A DNA stretch of 64,000 nt from Providencia stuartii (GCA_900455155.1 UGUC01000004.1:620001-684000); one strand, 5' to 3'. Shown: positions 50,799 through 61,991, counted from the stretch's first letter. Program-made: numbers and translations. Notes: generated by a model from the sequence alone, not told the origin.

Positions 50799-51547
50799 AA
50801 ATAATTTCATTAATCATATTATTTTTAGGTCTATTAAACTTTCATCAAGCTATTGCAAAAAATACTAGCAGTGGCTTGCGCTTTCCTAATGAACGATTGG
50901 TTTTTCATCAAGAAAGCCGAGGACTATCATTTTTATTAAAAAATAATGATGAAAATGCGTATCTTGTTCAAGCTGATATTGCCATTCCTGATGAGTCGAC
51001 AGGGCTGAATGCGAAAAAAGCGGATTCAGTTCTTTTTATGATTACACCACCCTTATATCGGCTAGAGGCCAAGTCAGAATATAACTGGCAAATCAAAAAA
51101 ATTGATAATTTAAAAAAATTACCTCAAGACCGGGAGTCAGTGTTTTTTATTCGATTAAAGTCTATTCCCCCGAAAGGAACTAAAAATACTGTTAAATTTA
51201 AAAAAATGGATAGAAGCTTAACTCTATCAAAAGTTTTACATTATAAGTTTTATTATCGCCCAGAAGCGATTAAAAATCTTAAAATGGTTAATGTTAAAGA
51301 TAAATTTAAATTTACTGTTTCTGATGGAAAACTGATCGTTGATAACCAGTCTCCACTTTATTTAACCTTTGGGAAATTAGCGGTGGGTCAACATCAAATT
51401 GACAATATGCAACTGTTTAAATTAATTCCACCTTTTGGCAAACAAAGTTATTCATTACCGAAAGGGAATTATGCGAATGCCACTGTGAAATGGCGATTAT
51501 TAAATGAATTCATGCTGGAAATGCCAGAGCAAACCCAAAAACTATAA
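50795..51547 (+). CDS. Periplasmic fimbrial chaperone C, operon 2
   Basis: Third PapD-like chaperone, 250 residues. Signal peptide (IISLIILFLGLLNFHQAIA), GLRFPNERLVFHQESRGLSFLLKNND, motif LPQDRESVFFIRLKSIPPK, LHYKFYYRPEAI, LIVDNQSPLYLTFG. Divergent from chaperone B over most of its length apart from these motifs, so it is an old duplication rather than a recent copy. Precedes the usher by 22 bases. Confidence 0.9.
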   Translation: MKIISLIILFLGLLNFHQAIAKNTSSGLRFPNERLVFHQESRGLSFLLKNNDENAYLVQADIAIPDESTGLNAKKADSVLFMITPPLYRLEAKSEYNWQIKKIDNLKKLPQDRESVFFIRLKSIPPKGTKNTVKFKKMDRSLTLSKVLHYKFYYRPEAIKNLKMVNVKDKFKFTVSDGKLIVDNQSPLYLTFGKLAVGQHQIDNMQLFKLIPPFGKQSYSLPKGNYANATVKWRLLNEFMLEMPEQTQKL

Positions 51548-51569
51548 AAAAAATCACTGAGAGATAACT

Positions 51570-54156
51570 ATGAAATTATATCATTCGTCTAAGATGAAAA
51601 GTGGAATTTTTTATCTGAGCTTTATTTCTTATTGTCTTGGCATTGCTGGTTATTCTTATGCAGAGGATTACTTTGACCCAAAACTATTATCTTTGCAGTC
51701 AGGAATGGATCCGAACTCAATCGATTTATCTCAATTTGAAAAAGCCAATACGGTTCCTGAAGGTAAATACAATATTACGGTATTTATCAATAAAAAAGAT
51801 ATGGGAAGCATGGATGTTACTTTCGTAAAAGGCCATGATGGTGATGTTTCCGCTGAGTTCACTAAGTCTATGCTCGGTGAGTTTGGTGTGAATGTAGCCT
51901 CGACCCCAACGTTACAAAAACTTTCGGATGATGAAGCGATCACCGCATTAGGGGATTATATTCCCGACGCGTTTGTGAAAACAAATTTGTCTAAACTGAG
52001 CATGGAAATCAGTATTCCGCAAATTTATATGGATAACCGTGCTAATGGTTATGTGCCTGAAGGGCTGTTGGAAAATGGGATCCCTGCAATTTTGCTTTCT
52101 TATCAGCTCAATGGGAGTCACAGCCGTAATAAGTCCCAACGAGAAACTCAAAATAATGATAATGCCTTTTTAAGCCTGCGTGGCGGCGTCAATTTAGGGG
52201 CTTGGCGTTTGCGTTCAAATTATCGTTATTACTATTCGAATTCAGAAGGAAGGCGTAATTACACTAACCGCACGTCGACTTTTTCAAACACCTATGTGAT
52301 GCGAGCCATTAACGCGTTACGGGGGGAGGTGTTGGTGGGGGAAAGTTCAACGGGCAGTAATGTATTTGACAGTATTCCTTTTAAAGGAATTAAGCTGTTT
52401 TCGAATGAAAAAATGCTGCCTTCCAGTATGCGTGGTTTTGCTCCTGAAATTAATGGCATTGCACAATCTAATGCGCGGATCACTGTCAGCCAAAATGGTA
52501 ATGTGGTGTATCAAACTTATGTTGCACCGGGGCCTTTTAGTATTAAAGATTTATACCCAACGGGCTCTTCAGGGAACTTACAGGTCAATATCAGTGAAGA
52601 AGATGGTTCTGAAAGAACCTTTGTTTATCCCTATTCTTCATTACCCGTGATGTTAAGACCGGGTGGCATGAAATATGAAGTGACGGCGGGAGAATATAAC
52701 GGCAATTTAACGCGCTCTTCTAAACGCGCTAAATTTTTGTTGGGTAGCTTGGTTTATGGCTTGCCTTATGATGTGACCTTATACGGTGGCTCTTTATTCT
52801 CCAAAGATTATTTTTCTGGGGTGATGGGGACGGGGATTTCGTTAGGGAATTTTGGCGCTTTGTCCGTCGATATTACCCATGCAGCAGCTTCTTTTGTCTC
52901 TGGTGATCGAAAAGAAGGTCAATCTTTTAGGATTAAATATTCAAAAAGCTTAACCTCTACAGGAACTAATGTCGATTTAACCGCATTACGTTATTCCACA
53001 CGTCATTTCTTCAGCTTCTCTGATTTTAATACACATAATTATCAGCTCAATGATGGTGTGGCACCTTGGTTAGGATTACGCCAACGTTCTAGTTTCCGAA
53101 CCGCGCTTTCACAATCACTGGGGCAAATATGGCTCGATTTATTTAAGTGGCAGTCGTACCGATTATTGGGACTCCAATACTGAAACTACCCAATTATCGA
53201 CAGGGTATAACGGTAATTTTAAAGGGGTGAATTACAACGTCAGTTATGCGATTGACTACAGAAAATCCGATAGCCGTAATGATTGGCCTAAAAACCATCA
53301 AATTTCTTTCAATGTGAATGTGCCTTTCAGTTTATTTACCAATGAAGAGCACTTACGAAATATGAGCAGTAATTATTATATTTCCAAAAACAACCGCGGT
53401 AACTATAGCCAGCAAGTCGGGCTGCACGGTTCATTATTGGACAGAGACTTGTCTTATTCTGTTTCACAGAGTATGGGAAATAACAACCAAGAAAGTAATA
53501 GCGCCATTAGTCTGAATTACAACACCTCAAAAGGCAGCTTTTCTGGGGGATATAACTATTCATCAAGTTCTTCTTCTGTGAATGCGGGCGTCAATGGTGG
53601 GATGGTGATCCATTCAGGTGGCCTGACATTAGCACGAACATTAGGCAATTCCGTGGTGTTAGTTGAAGCACCGGATGCGGATGGGACCTCGTTAAATCAA
53701 GGTAATGCAAAAATTGATATGTTTGGTTATGCGGTTGCCCCGAACGTGAACGAATACGCCAAAAATACCATTGGTTTGAATGTAAATACGTTACCCGATG
53801 ATGTGACGTTACCAAAGACCTCGCAAAACGTTTACCCGACGAAAGGCGCGGTGGTTAAAGCGAAATTCCCAACACGTGTCGGGATGCAGGCACTGATTTC
53901 ACTAACCTATCGAGACGGTGTGATCCCTTTTGGGGCGATTGCTAAGCTGGTTGATGATGAAACAAATGAAGAAAACACCAGTATTGTGGGTGATAACGGC
54001 CAACTTTATATGAGTGGGTTACCTGATTCCGGAACATTGCTGATCCAATGGGGAAATAGCCACAGTGCATCGTGTGGTGCTCATTATTCTCATTTGAAAG
54101 ATATTGCAGTAACGGAAGACAACCCAATTAGAAAAATTAACTTAACGTGTCAGTAA
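51570..54156 (+). CDS. Fimbrial outer membrane usher, operon 2
   Basis: Usher of about 861 residues. Signal peptide, N-terminal domain (YFDPKLLSLQSGMDPNSIDLSQF), barrel and plug (LSLRGGVNLGAWRLRSNYRY; GEVLVGESSTGSNVFDSIPFKGI; SMRGFAPEINGIAQSNARITV), and C-terminal domains (SIVGDNGQLYMSGLPDSGTLLIQWG). The frame breaks at AAA 53126-53128; AA restores LSQSLGQYGSIYLSGSRTDYWDS. The only usher for the three chaperones of this operon. Confidence 0.92.
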
Positions 54157-54196
54157 TCAGCGTGAAATGGCGAATATTAAATTTAGGAGTTAAATA

Positions 54197-55321
54197 ATGG
54201 CATTGACTTTAAAAAGAAACGTCGTTAAGGCCATCTTAGCGTTATGTTTACTGAATAGCTCATTAGGGTTTGCTAATACTATTGATGTTACCATTCCACC
54301 GGATACAGAAATTGCCTATGTTTCGACGAATGCAAGCGTGTCATTAAGTGGACCAAGGTATAATACTGCAAATAGATCTTTCGATGGGTTGATCGCTATT
54401 ACGGATGTCGTATATTTTTGTATTGGTGACGATATTCTATACGAAGAGGATGGGCACTATTATTTTTATTTAATAGATGAATATAATAATCATGTAGGAT
54501 ACTTTTCCTTAAATTATTCAGCAATAGCAGAATGGGTTGAATATGATGGTTCAACAGATGAAGGGTTTGTTCGAGTCCATGATGGTGAAGTGATTGATAT
54601 TGATAATTTAGAGCCAGTCAGAGGTAATCCATATTGTTTAACGCCCCCTAATCCTGACTCAGGGGATGACTTTTTTGATGCTGATGACGATCGTTCTGTA
54701 GATATTACTGTGACAGGTGGCGTGATTAAATTTTTGTCTCCTGAAGATGCAGCGCCTGGAGAATATTTTATCGCGTTAAGTAATTTAGAGCGCATTGATA
54801 ATTTATATGCGGCTTCATTGTCTCCTATGCCTGAGGGGGATTTGTCACAAGTTTTAATTAGCTCTATTAATATCAATGTATTAGATGCTTGTACTATTGA
54901 TGTAAATGGAAATACTTCACCTAGATTTTATCTCGCTTCTGATGAGTCAACAGGGCTTGTTGATTATGAACAAGTGACTGTTGAAATTGATTGTGATAGC
55001 CAAGTTGGTAATACAGTTCTAGGCTCTGTTCGATTGCAAACTGGGCTAATAAAAGACGAACCAAATAAGTTTTACTTAATTAATGAAGACTATGAAGATA
55101 ATGGTTTATATATTGAAGGGATAATCAATCAGAATGGTTCAGACTGTGATGATGAGGGGGATATTTTATTTAATGGTGAAGCCTTTGATATTGATTTAGA
55201 ACATAAATATGATAATTATAGTGGTGAGTTCACTATAGATTGGAATTTATGCAAAGATGAACACTATATTGAGCCTGGTGTTTATTATGGTGCTTTAGAC
55301 TTATCTATATTTGCTAAGTAA
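54197..55321 (+). CDS. Acidic tip protein, probable adhesin, operon 2
   Basis: Secreted protein of 374 residues. Signal peptide (AILALCLLNSSLGFA) then TIDVTIPPDTEIAYVSTNASVSL. The N-terminal domain is rich in Asp, Glu and Tyr (DDILYEEDGHYYFYLIDEYNN; DSGDDFFDADDD). The C-terminal domain looks pilin-like (DACTIDVNGNTSPRFYL, VEIDCDSQVGN) and ends YYGALDLSIFAK. Last gene of operon 2 and larger than the subunits, consistent with a tip adhesin. No known lectin family was recognised. Confidence 0.8.
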   Translation: MALTLKRNVVKAILALCLLNSSLGFANTIDVTIPPDTEIAYVSTNASVSLSGPRYNTANRSFDGLIAITDVVYFCIGDDILYEEDGHYYFYLIDEYNNHVGYFSLNYSAIAEWVEYDGSTDEGFVRVHDGEVIDIDNLEPVRGNPYCLTPPNPDSGDDFFDADDDRSVDITVTGGVIKFLSPEDAAPGEYFIALSNLERIDNLYAASLSPMPEGDLSQVLISSININVLDACTIDVNGNTSPRFYLASDESTGLVDYEQVTVEIDCDSQVGNTVLGSVRLQTGLIKDEPNKFYLINEDYEDNGLYIEGIINQNGSDCDDEGDILFNGEAFDIDLEHKYDNYSGEFTIDWNLCKDEHYIEPGVYYGALDLSIFAK

Positions 55322-55328
55322 TGTAATT

Positions 55329-55355
55329 CCTCTCATATTGATTTAATATGAGAGG
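55329..55355 (+). terminator. Terminator of fimbrial operon 2
   Basis: Perfect 11-bp stem CCTCTCATATT/AATATGAGAGG with a GATTT loop, followed by a T-rich stretch. Confidence 0.85.
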
Positions 55356-55373
55356 TTGCTATTTTAATTTATT

Positions 55374-55406
<33 letters not shown>

Positions 55407-55668
55407 GTAATATTTAATTGAGTTATTGCTAATATATTCTTGGTTGATTTTTTAAATAAAAAATCACTTAATTAAGTGTTGGAATTTAATAAGTATAACT
55501 AGTAAGTTAAAATATAACAAATGTTACTTATTTCTTAATTTGAAATGGTTAAGTAGATTTTTTTTGCTGTTTTTAAACGGTTTGTTTATATGGAAATTAT
55601 ATTAATATCATTAAGTTACCTCTTCTAAAGTATTCATGTGGTGGAATTAGTAGTTTCAGGTGCCTGTC

Positions 55669-56034
55669 TTAATCTTCAATAGATTTTAACTTCATAATAT
55701 TTTTGCCTTCATATTTTTCTATATTATAACTCCACATTATATCTATTCGCCCTGAATATATCAATTTTACGGCTGGTATCGTTAATTGATTCCCATTTTT
55801 AACGGGCTTTAGTATTACAACAACTTGATGTTCAACAATTAGGTTTTATACATAGCGATCTTCTCTGAGTACGCAATGAGTATGGATGGCGATTTTAAAC
55901 TATGAGTCGTGTTTTTTAACGAAGGATAGTGCCCTTTCATCCAACGATGAGTATTTTATGTTATAAATCTTACGTCTAATTTGAACTATCGCTATAAATA
56001 TTAAAAAACATAATAAATGGGAGTAAATTTCCAA
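55669..56034 (-). pseudogene. Possible decayed small gene with two in-frame stops
   Basis: On the minus strand a single 122-codon frame reads as plausible protein: a hydrophobic start (HLLCFLIFIAIVQIRRK), then KYSSLDERALSFVKKHDS, a TAG (55900-55902), FKIAIHTHCVLREDRYV, a TAA (55846-55848), and VVVILKPVKNGNQLTIPAVK to a TAA at 55669. No homopolymer correction removes the stops. I do not recognise the family, and the open stretch could be chance in AT-rich DNA. The whole interval 55406-56136 otherwise contains no gene. Confidence 0.3.
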
Positions 56035-56136
56035 TTAGCCACTTAAATTGTTCTTGAATACAGTAGGATGTAATTAGTTATTTGACTTAAAATAACCAAG
56101 TACATTCACTTATTTCTTACTATAACAGGCTAACTC

Positions 56137-56364
56137 ATGGAAAAACAAATAATAAGCACATTGATTGAGCTTACCTTTAGAGGTAACGATGATGTCAAAA
56201 TTGCGGCTATTTCTGCATTAGGGGATTATAAAGCAACGATTGAGCAACATAATGCTGTTGTAAGATTAATGGCGCTATGCAAGGATCCTAACAAAGAGGT
56301 GGCAGTATCATCAATTAGGTCATTAAGTAAGCTAGCCGGTTATTTTCCGGGGACAGAAAAATAA
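56137..56364 (+). CDS. Small HEAT-repeat-like protein
   Basis: Protein of 75 residues without signal peptide. The pattern DDVKIAAISALGDYKA and NKEVAVSSIRSLSKLAGY looks like two HEAT-type helical repeats. No family assigned. It stands alone in AT-rich DNA after the second fimbrial operon. The frame has a normal start and good codon-like composition, but short length keeps confidence modest. Confidence 0.55.
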   Translation: MEKQIISTLIELTFRGNDDVKIAAISALGDYKATIEQHNAVVRLMALCKDPNKEVAVSSIRSLSKLAGYFPGTEK

Positions 56365-56645
56365 TGAAATCTCTATGCTCATTTATTCCAATAAACAATT
56401 TATATTTTAAATATTAGGTTCAGTGATAGGTTTATATTATTATTTTTATTTACTCTTATAGAAACTTAAATGAAAGCTTTTTTTTCTATTTTATCAATTT
56501 AAGTTAATTATAAAAAGATGGTCAAGTTAAGTCTTTTATTTTCTATTTTTATCATCCAAATAAGATTATATAAACTTTAATAAGTTTGTGATAAAAATAA
56601 ACAGCCACATTGTTATGCATTATTTATACACATAAGAGGTTTATA

Positions 56646-56945
56646 ATGAAAAAGATTGTTATCTCTAGCGTTTTAGCTGCAATGGCAGCATTCTCTTTTA
56701 ATGCGATGGCTGCGGACTCGAATATTGTCACGCCTGAAAAAATGACTTGTCAGGAATATATTAACCTGAACCCGCAAAGCTGGGCACCTGTTGCATTGTG
56801 GATCACCAATATGGATACACAATTTAAAGGTGGTGATTATGTTGCGTTAACAGAGCAAAGCGTTGCTGAAGCGCCACAGATTGTTGAATTCTGTAAGAAG
56901 CACCCTGAAGGTACGTTACAAGATTACTTAGCGTCAAAAAAATAA
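56646..56945 (+). CDS. HdeB-like periplasmic acid-stress chaperone
   Basis: Protein of 99 residues of the HdeA/HdeB family. Signal peptide MKKIVISSVLAAMAAFSFNAMA, then a small helical domain with the two conserved cysteines (KMTCQEYINLNPQSWAPVALW and IVEFCKKHPEG) that form the family disulfide. In enterobacteria these proteins bind unfolded periplasmic proteins at low pH. ATG 56646 follows AAGAGG; the frame upstream lacks a site. No hdeD or partner gene nearby. Confidence 0.87.
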   Translation: MKKIVISSVLAAMAAFSFNAMAADSNIVTPEKMTCQEYINLNPQSWAPVALWITNMDTQFKGGDYVALTEQSVAEAPQIVEFCKKHPEGTLQDYLASKK

Positions 56946-57469
56946 GTTAAATTTATGCCCTAGATAATTTCAATTTAGGTTAGTTGATAAGTGAGCAAGT
57001 CGTTAGGCACAGACAAAATGTTGTGGTGAATACGAGCGACCTAATCAATAACGTTGTCACTTGAAATATTATGGGTAGTACAAAATCAAAGCCTTGTTAA
57101 TGTGGTGTTTGTTTTTAGTTTAATCAAAGGCAAACACCTTACTATTCGTTTTATATATCGTTTTAATTGGCTCGACGACGACATAGCGACTTAGTCATAA
57201 CTTGTTATTGATGGTAGCTCAAAATCCGATAAACCTGCTTTTTGTCTGATCTCCTCCAGCATTTCTTTTTCTGATTTATAAATATTTTGCTTCTCCTATC
57301 TTCTTATCTGCCGAAAGCGTCTAAAAAAAGACATAATAATGATAATAGTTCTTAATAGTATGTTTGTTATCAGTTAAAATTAGCCGCTAATTTAGCCGGA
57401 TAAAAAGCCGTAATGCTATCGGCCGCGGCTTTTAAAAAAAACACGACAACCTATTAGGATCTTAGGCAC
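56946..57469. promoter_or_regulatory. Intergenic region with Fur box before iutA
   Basis: About 520 bases without a gene. At 57335-57353 the sequence matches the 19-bp Fur consensus at 14 positions, including an unbroken ATAATGATAAT core, about 120 bases before the iutA start. This places iutA under iron control. Confidence 0.7.
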
Positions 57470-59677
57470 ATGAAAATTAAGCATCTTTGGATACTCTCTC
57501 CATGTTTTGCTTCATTTATTGCACCAGCAACATTCGCAGCAGAAAACAAACAAGATGAAATGACTGTCTCGGCAACGCGTTCTTATCGAAGTGTGTCGGA
57601 GATGGCCCAAACCACATGGGTTATTGATAATGTTGAAATTGAACAGCAAGCAGAAGGTGGAAAAGAGTTAAAAGATATTCTGTCACAATTGATCCCCGGT
57701 ATGAGTGTTAGCGGTCAAGGACGTACTAATTACGGCATGAATATGCGTGGCCGCTCAATGATTGTGATGGTGGATGGCGTACGTTTAAATTCTTCGCGTA
57801 GTGACAGCCGCCAATTAGACTCTATCGACCCATTTAATATTAACCATATTGAGGTGATTTCTGGCGCGACTTCTTTATATGGTGGCGGTAGTAGTGGTGG
57901 ATTAATTAATATTGTCACCAAAAAAGGCCAAGAAGAAAAAACAAGTTGACCTGCAAATTGGTGGAAAAACCGGTTTCAGTAATGGCAAAGATCATGATGA
58001 AAATGTTGCTGCGGCAATGAGTGGGGGTAATGAAAACGCCCATGGTCGTTTATCTGTTGCCTATCAACGTTATGGCGGTTGGTATGATGGCAAAGGTAAG
58101 GCAATTAATATTGATAATACACAAACAGGCCTACAATTTTCTGACCGCTTAGATGTAATGGGCGCTGGGGTTATTAATATTGATGATAATCAGCAGCTAC
58201 AAGCCACGGTTCAATATTATAAAAGTGAGTCCGATGGCAAACATGGGCTTTATTTAGGCAAAGATTTTGCGGCGGTGAAAGGCCAAGGCGAAGCCTATAA
58301 TAGCGGCAAATTAAACTCAGATCGTTTACCGGGTACTGAGCGCCCATATGTTGAATTTACAATATTCAAATGGCGACCTTTGGGGGCAAGATTTTGTTGC
58401 TCAAGTTTATTATCGTGATGAATCACAAAAATTTTACCCATTCCCCGCTTTAAATAAAGCAAAGGATGTGACCAGCATTAGTGCTTCCGATCAAAAAACC
58501 AATTTCTATGGCACTAAGCTGACGTTTAATAGTGAGCCTGTCGATAATCTGACGCTGACTTATGGTGCTGACGCTGAGCACGAACAATTTCGTGCTAATC
58601 AAATGTTCTTTAATTTAGATAAAGCGAAAGAATCAGGTGGTATGGATTTGAAAAAAGCCTATCAAGTTGGGCGTTATCCAAGTTATACCACAACCAATAT
58701 GGCCGCTTTCTTACAAAGCAGCTACGATATTAATCCAATATTCACTTTAAGCGGCGGTGTGCGCTATCAATATACCGAAAACAAAGTGGATGACTTTGTT
58801 GGGTATGCTCAACAGCAGCAAATTGCAGAAGGTAAGATAAAATCCGCCGATGCAGTACCTGGGGGGAACACTGATTATAACAATTTACTCTTTAATGCGG
58901 GTCTACTAATTAATTTAACGGAAGATCAGCAAACATGGTTTAATTTCTCTCAAGGCTTCGAAATTCCTGATATTGCAAAATATTATGGTACAGGGAAATA
59001 TGCAGCAGCCCCTGATGCTAATGGGCATTTGGCATTAGAAAATAGTATTAATATTAATGATACTAAAGTTAAAGGCATTAAAGTTGACTCTTATGAGCTG
59101 GGCTGGCGTTATACCGGCGAGAACCTACGTACACAGATTGCAGCATATTATTCATTGTCAGACAGAAGTTATGACATTAATAATACGGATATGACGATTT
59201 ATATGAAGTCAGATAAACGTCGTATTTATGGTGTGGAAGGGGCGGTTGATTATTTCTTCGATAATAGTGATTGGAGTGTTGGTAGTAACTTTAATCTGCA
59301 AAAGTCAGAAACCAAAGTGGATGGTAAATGGGAAAAATGGAGCGTTAAATTTGCTAGCCCATCAAAAGTCACTGCTTATGTGGGATGGGAACCTAATGAT
59401 TGGTCTCTACGTTTACAAAGCCAGCAAACCTTTAATGTTTCAGATGCGGATGGTAACAAGCTCGATGGCTATAATACCGTGGATTTCTTAAGCAGTTATT
59501 TATTGCCAGTTGGTAAAGTCAGTTTTGCGGTAGAAAATTTACTGGATGAAGATTACACCACCATTTTGGGGACAGCGTGCGCCTAAATTATATAGCCCGA
59601 GTTATGGGGCAGCAGATCTGTATACCTATAAAGGTAGAGGAAGAACTTTTGCGTTGAATTATAGTGTGACGTTTTAA
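57470..59677 (+). CDS. iutA: TonB-dependent ferric aerobactin receptor IutA
   Basis: Outer membrane receptor closely resembling E. coli IutA. Signal peptide ends ATFAAENK; TonB box DEMTVSATR; plug domain with MNMRGRSMIVMVDGVRLNSSRSD and LYGGGSSGGLINIVTKKG; then the 22-strand barrel. Three frame breaks, all +1: six A at 57936-57941 (five restore EEKQVDLQIGGKTGF), CCC at 58343-58345 (CC restores ERHMLNLQYSNGDLW), and TTTT at 59564-59567 (TTT restores TTIWGQRAPKLYSPSYG). Corrected length about 734 residues with the terminal Phe of outer membrane barrels (NYSVTF); E. coli has 731. No iucABCD genes occur in this window. Confidence 0.93.
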
Positions 59678-59690
59678 GTTGAATATTTTA

Positions 59691-59713
59691 TGAGCCATCT
59701 TATTGATGGCTCA
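59691..59713 (+). terminator. Hairpin between iutA and the binding-protein gene
   Basis: Perfect 9-bp stem TGAGCCATC/GATGGCTCA with a 5-base loop followed by TCTTTAT; a weak terminator or processing site. Confidence 0.6.
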
Positions 59714-59739
59714 TCTTTATGACTCAATGAGGTTATTGA

Positions 59740-60841
59740 ATGAAATGGCTATTAACCGGATTATTATGCTTAGTCAGTGTAATTGCGTCAGCTAAAACGC
59801 CTACATTAATTACGGACTTACAAGGACGTGAAGTGAGTGTTGATCTTCCTGTCGAAAAATTATTTTTGATTGATGGAAGAGATATTTTGTCGGTCGATAT
59901 TGCCGCGGGGCAAGACGCTTTTTCACGTATTGTTGGCTGGAGTGATTCGTTAGAACAGTACGCGCCTGATTTAAAGCAGGCTTATTTTTCTGCGGTTCCT
60001 GAGTTAGCCAAAATACCAACACTAAGAAAAACCCGTGAGACGGGCATTCAAATTGAGAAATTACTTGAGCTGGCGCCAGAAGTGGTATTAATGCATAAAT
60101 CTAATTATGCAGCGATGCGCGATAGCCAATTTATGCCACAATTGGAAGCAGCAGGGATCAAGGTTATTTTTATTGATTTCCGTATGGATATCGCCAATAA
60201 CACGCCAAAAAGTATTGTGTTATTAGGTGAATTATTAGGAACTCAGGAACGTGCAAACCGCTTTGCAAAATTGTATCAAGAAAAGCTAGCCGCCATTGAA
60301 GAGCAATTGAAAAAACCTTATCCATCGGTATTAATTGAGGCTAATGCGGGTTTATTCACGGATAGTTGTTGTCAGCTCTACGGTCGGTCAGGTTTTGGGG
60401 TTTTAGCAAGCCTTGCGGGTGGTAAAAACTTAGTGGAAGACAAGTTTCCGGCTAAAGGTGCTGAAAGTTCAATTGAAAACATTATTACCTTAAACCCTGA
60501 CTTTTATTTATTAACCGGTGCAGATTGGCAGAATTTTAATCGCCGTTCAACAGCCGTTAAACTGGGTTATTATGCAGATGCAACGGTTGCTAAAAAAGCA
60601 ATTGGCTAAGCTTGTCGATCGCCAAGGGATTTCATCGCTGACAGCGGTAAAAGATAAGCATGTCATGGCGGTTTACCATAATTTCTATAATAACCCAATG
60701 AATATTTTTGCTATTGAAGCCATGGCTAAGTTTATGCATCCGCAGACTTTTGCAACCTTAGAGCCAGAGCAAAATTTGCAGGAATTCTTACAGCAGTTTA
60801 CGGCTATTAAAGCGAATGGGGTGTTTTGGATAGCCCTTTAA
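59740..60841 (+). CDS. Iron-chelate-type ABC transporter substrate-binding protein
   Basis: Periplasmic binding protein of the FecB/FhuD-like (class III) type. Signal peptide MKWLLTGLLCLVSVIASA, then TLITDLQGREVSVDLPVEKLFLIDGRDIL, with ITLNPDFYLLTGADW typical of the family. It carries adjacent cysteines in DSCCQLYGRSGFG. The frame breaks at six A in 60592-60597; five restore VAKKQLAKLVDRQGIS, ending FWIAL. About 366 residues. It follows iutA by 62 bases in the same direction, so it may bind the siderophore or released iron. No permease or ATPase gene is adjacent. Confidence 0.85.
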
Positions 60842-60970
60842 TATACTCGTCATACTTTACGCTTTGCTGATGACGCTGACTCACACTCACACAAGTCTGT
60901 GCTCTAGCGCCTTAGTCATTTGTTGCCTAGCTGCACCCAGCGTTATTGACAGTCGCGATGCTATTTTAAG

Positions 60971-61000
60971 GCCGTGTTTCGATGAGACACGGCTTTTTTT
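60971..61000. terminator. Terminator between binding-protein and LysR genes
   Basis: Ten-bp stem GCCGTGTTTC/GAGACACGGC with one G:T pair and a 3-base loop, followed by T7 on the plus strand. The T-run touches the end of the convergent LysR gene. Confidence 0.85.
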
Positions 61001-61893
61001 ATAGGCTAAATTTTTCAACTAAGTAATCAATAAAGACGCGTGTTTTCGCAGGTAGAGTGGTGCTATTGGGATAAAGTAGCTGAATATTCTGTGAAGGTAG
61101 ATAAAATTCAGGTAATAAACGAATGAGACGCCCTGCATTAATATCATCATTAACTAGCCAATCAGGACAGATAGCGACCCCAAGAGAGGCCAGTACCATT
61201 TGCTGGATCACTGCTGCTGAATTCGATTCATATTGGCTTTTTATGATAGGAAGAGGGTATTTTTCCCCTAGAGTATTTTTTAGAACGTATTGTGTATCTT
61301 GCCAATTGAGTAATGAATGGGTTATCCAAGGAATTTGTGCTAAATCGTTAATACCTTTAACGGGATAGTGTTTTAATAGTTCAGGGGTCGCCACAATATA
61401 GATTTGGTATTCACCTATTTTACGTATTTTTAGTGATGAGCTTTTTAAATTCCCTAAACGTATCGCGAGATCTAATTTTTCGGTGACCAAATCATCTAAT
61501 GATGAATTAAAGCTGTATTGCAGGCGTAACTTCGGGTAAAGGCGACAAAATTCAGGTAGTAAAGGCAAAATATAACGTTGGCCAAATTCATTCGTGGATG
61601 AAAAACGCAGTAAGCCTGTGACGTTTGTTGCTAAATTTTGGCTTCTTTCAAACGCTTCTTCTATCTCTAGTTGAATACGTTTAAAGTCATCATAAAAAAT
61701 GCTTACCCGCCTCGGTGAGGGCAATATTGCGCGTATTACGTATGAGCAGACTGACATTCAGCCGTATCTCTAACTGCTTGATATCAATACTGACCATAGA
61801 CCGGCTCATGCCTAAAATATCAGCGGCTTTAGTAAAAGAGCCTGAGTCCACCACTTGCAGAAAAGTGGTTATTTGCTTAAGGTTTTTTTGCAT
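60999..61893 (-). CDS. LysR-type transcriptional regulator
   Basis: LysR-type regulator of about 298 residues. Winged helix MQKNLKQITTFLQVVDSGSFTKAADILGMSRSMVSIDIKQLEIRLNVSLLIRNTRNIALTEAG at residues 1-65 (one continuous domain), then a substrate-binding domain (TGLLRFSSTNEFGQRYILPLLPEF; KLDLAIRLGNLKSSSLKIRKIG). Close to the AaeR/DhcR-like subgroup common beside exporters. The frame breaks at six A in 61694-61699 (plus strand); five restore GKHFYDDFKRIQLEIEEAF. Divergent from the MFS gene, 98 bases between starts, so it probably controls that gene. Confidence 0.9.
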
Positions 61894-61991
61894 AATCAGT
61901 CTGATTGTTTGTCATTATTAAACAATGAGTTTAATACTCTTATATCGACAAAGAAAGGGGGAATACCTACTCTTGTGCGCCGGAGGTAGGT

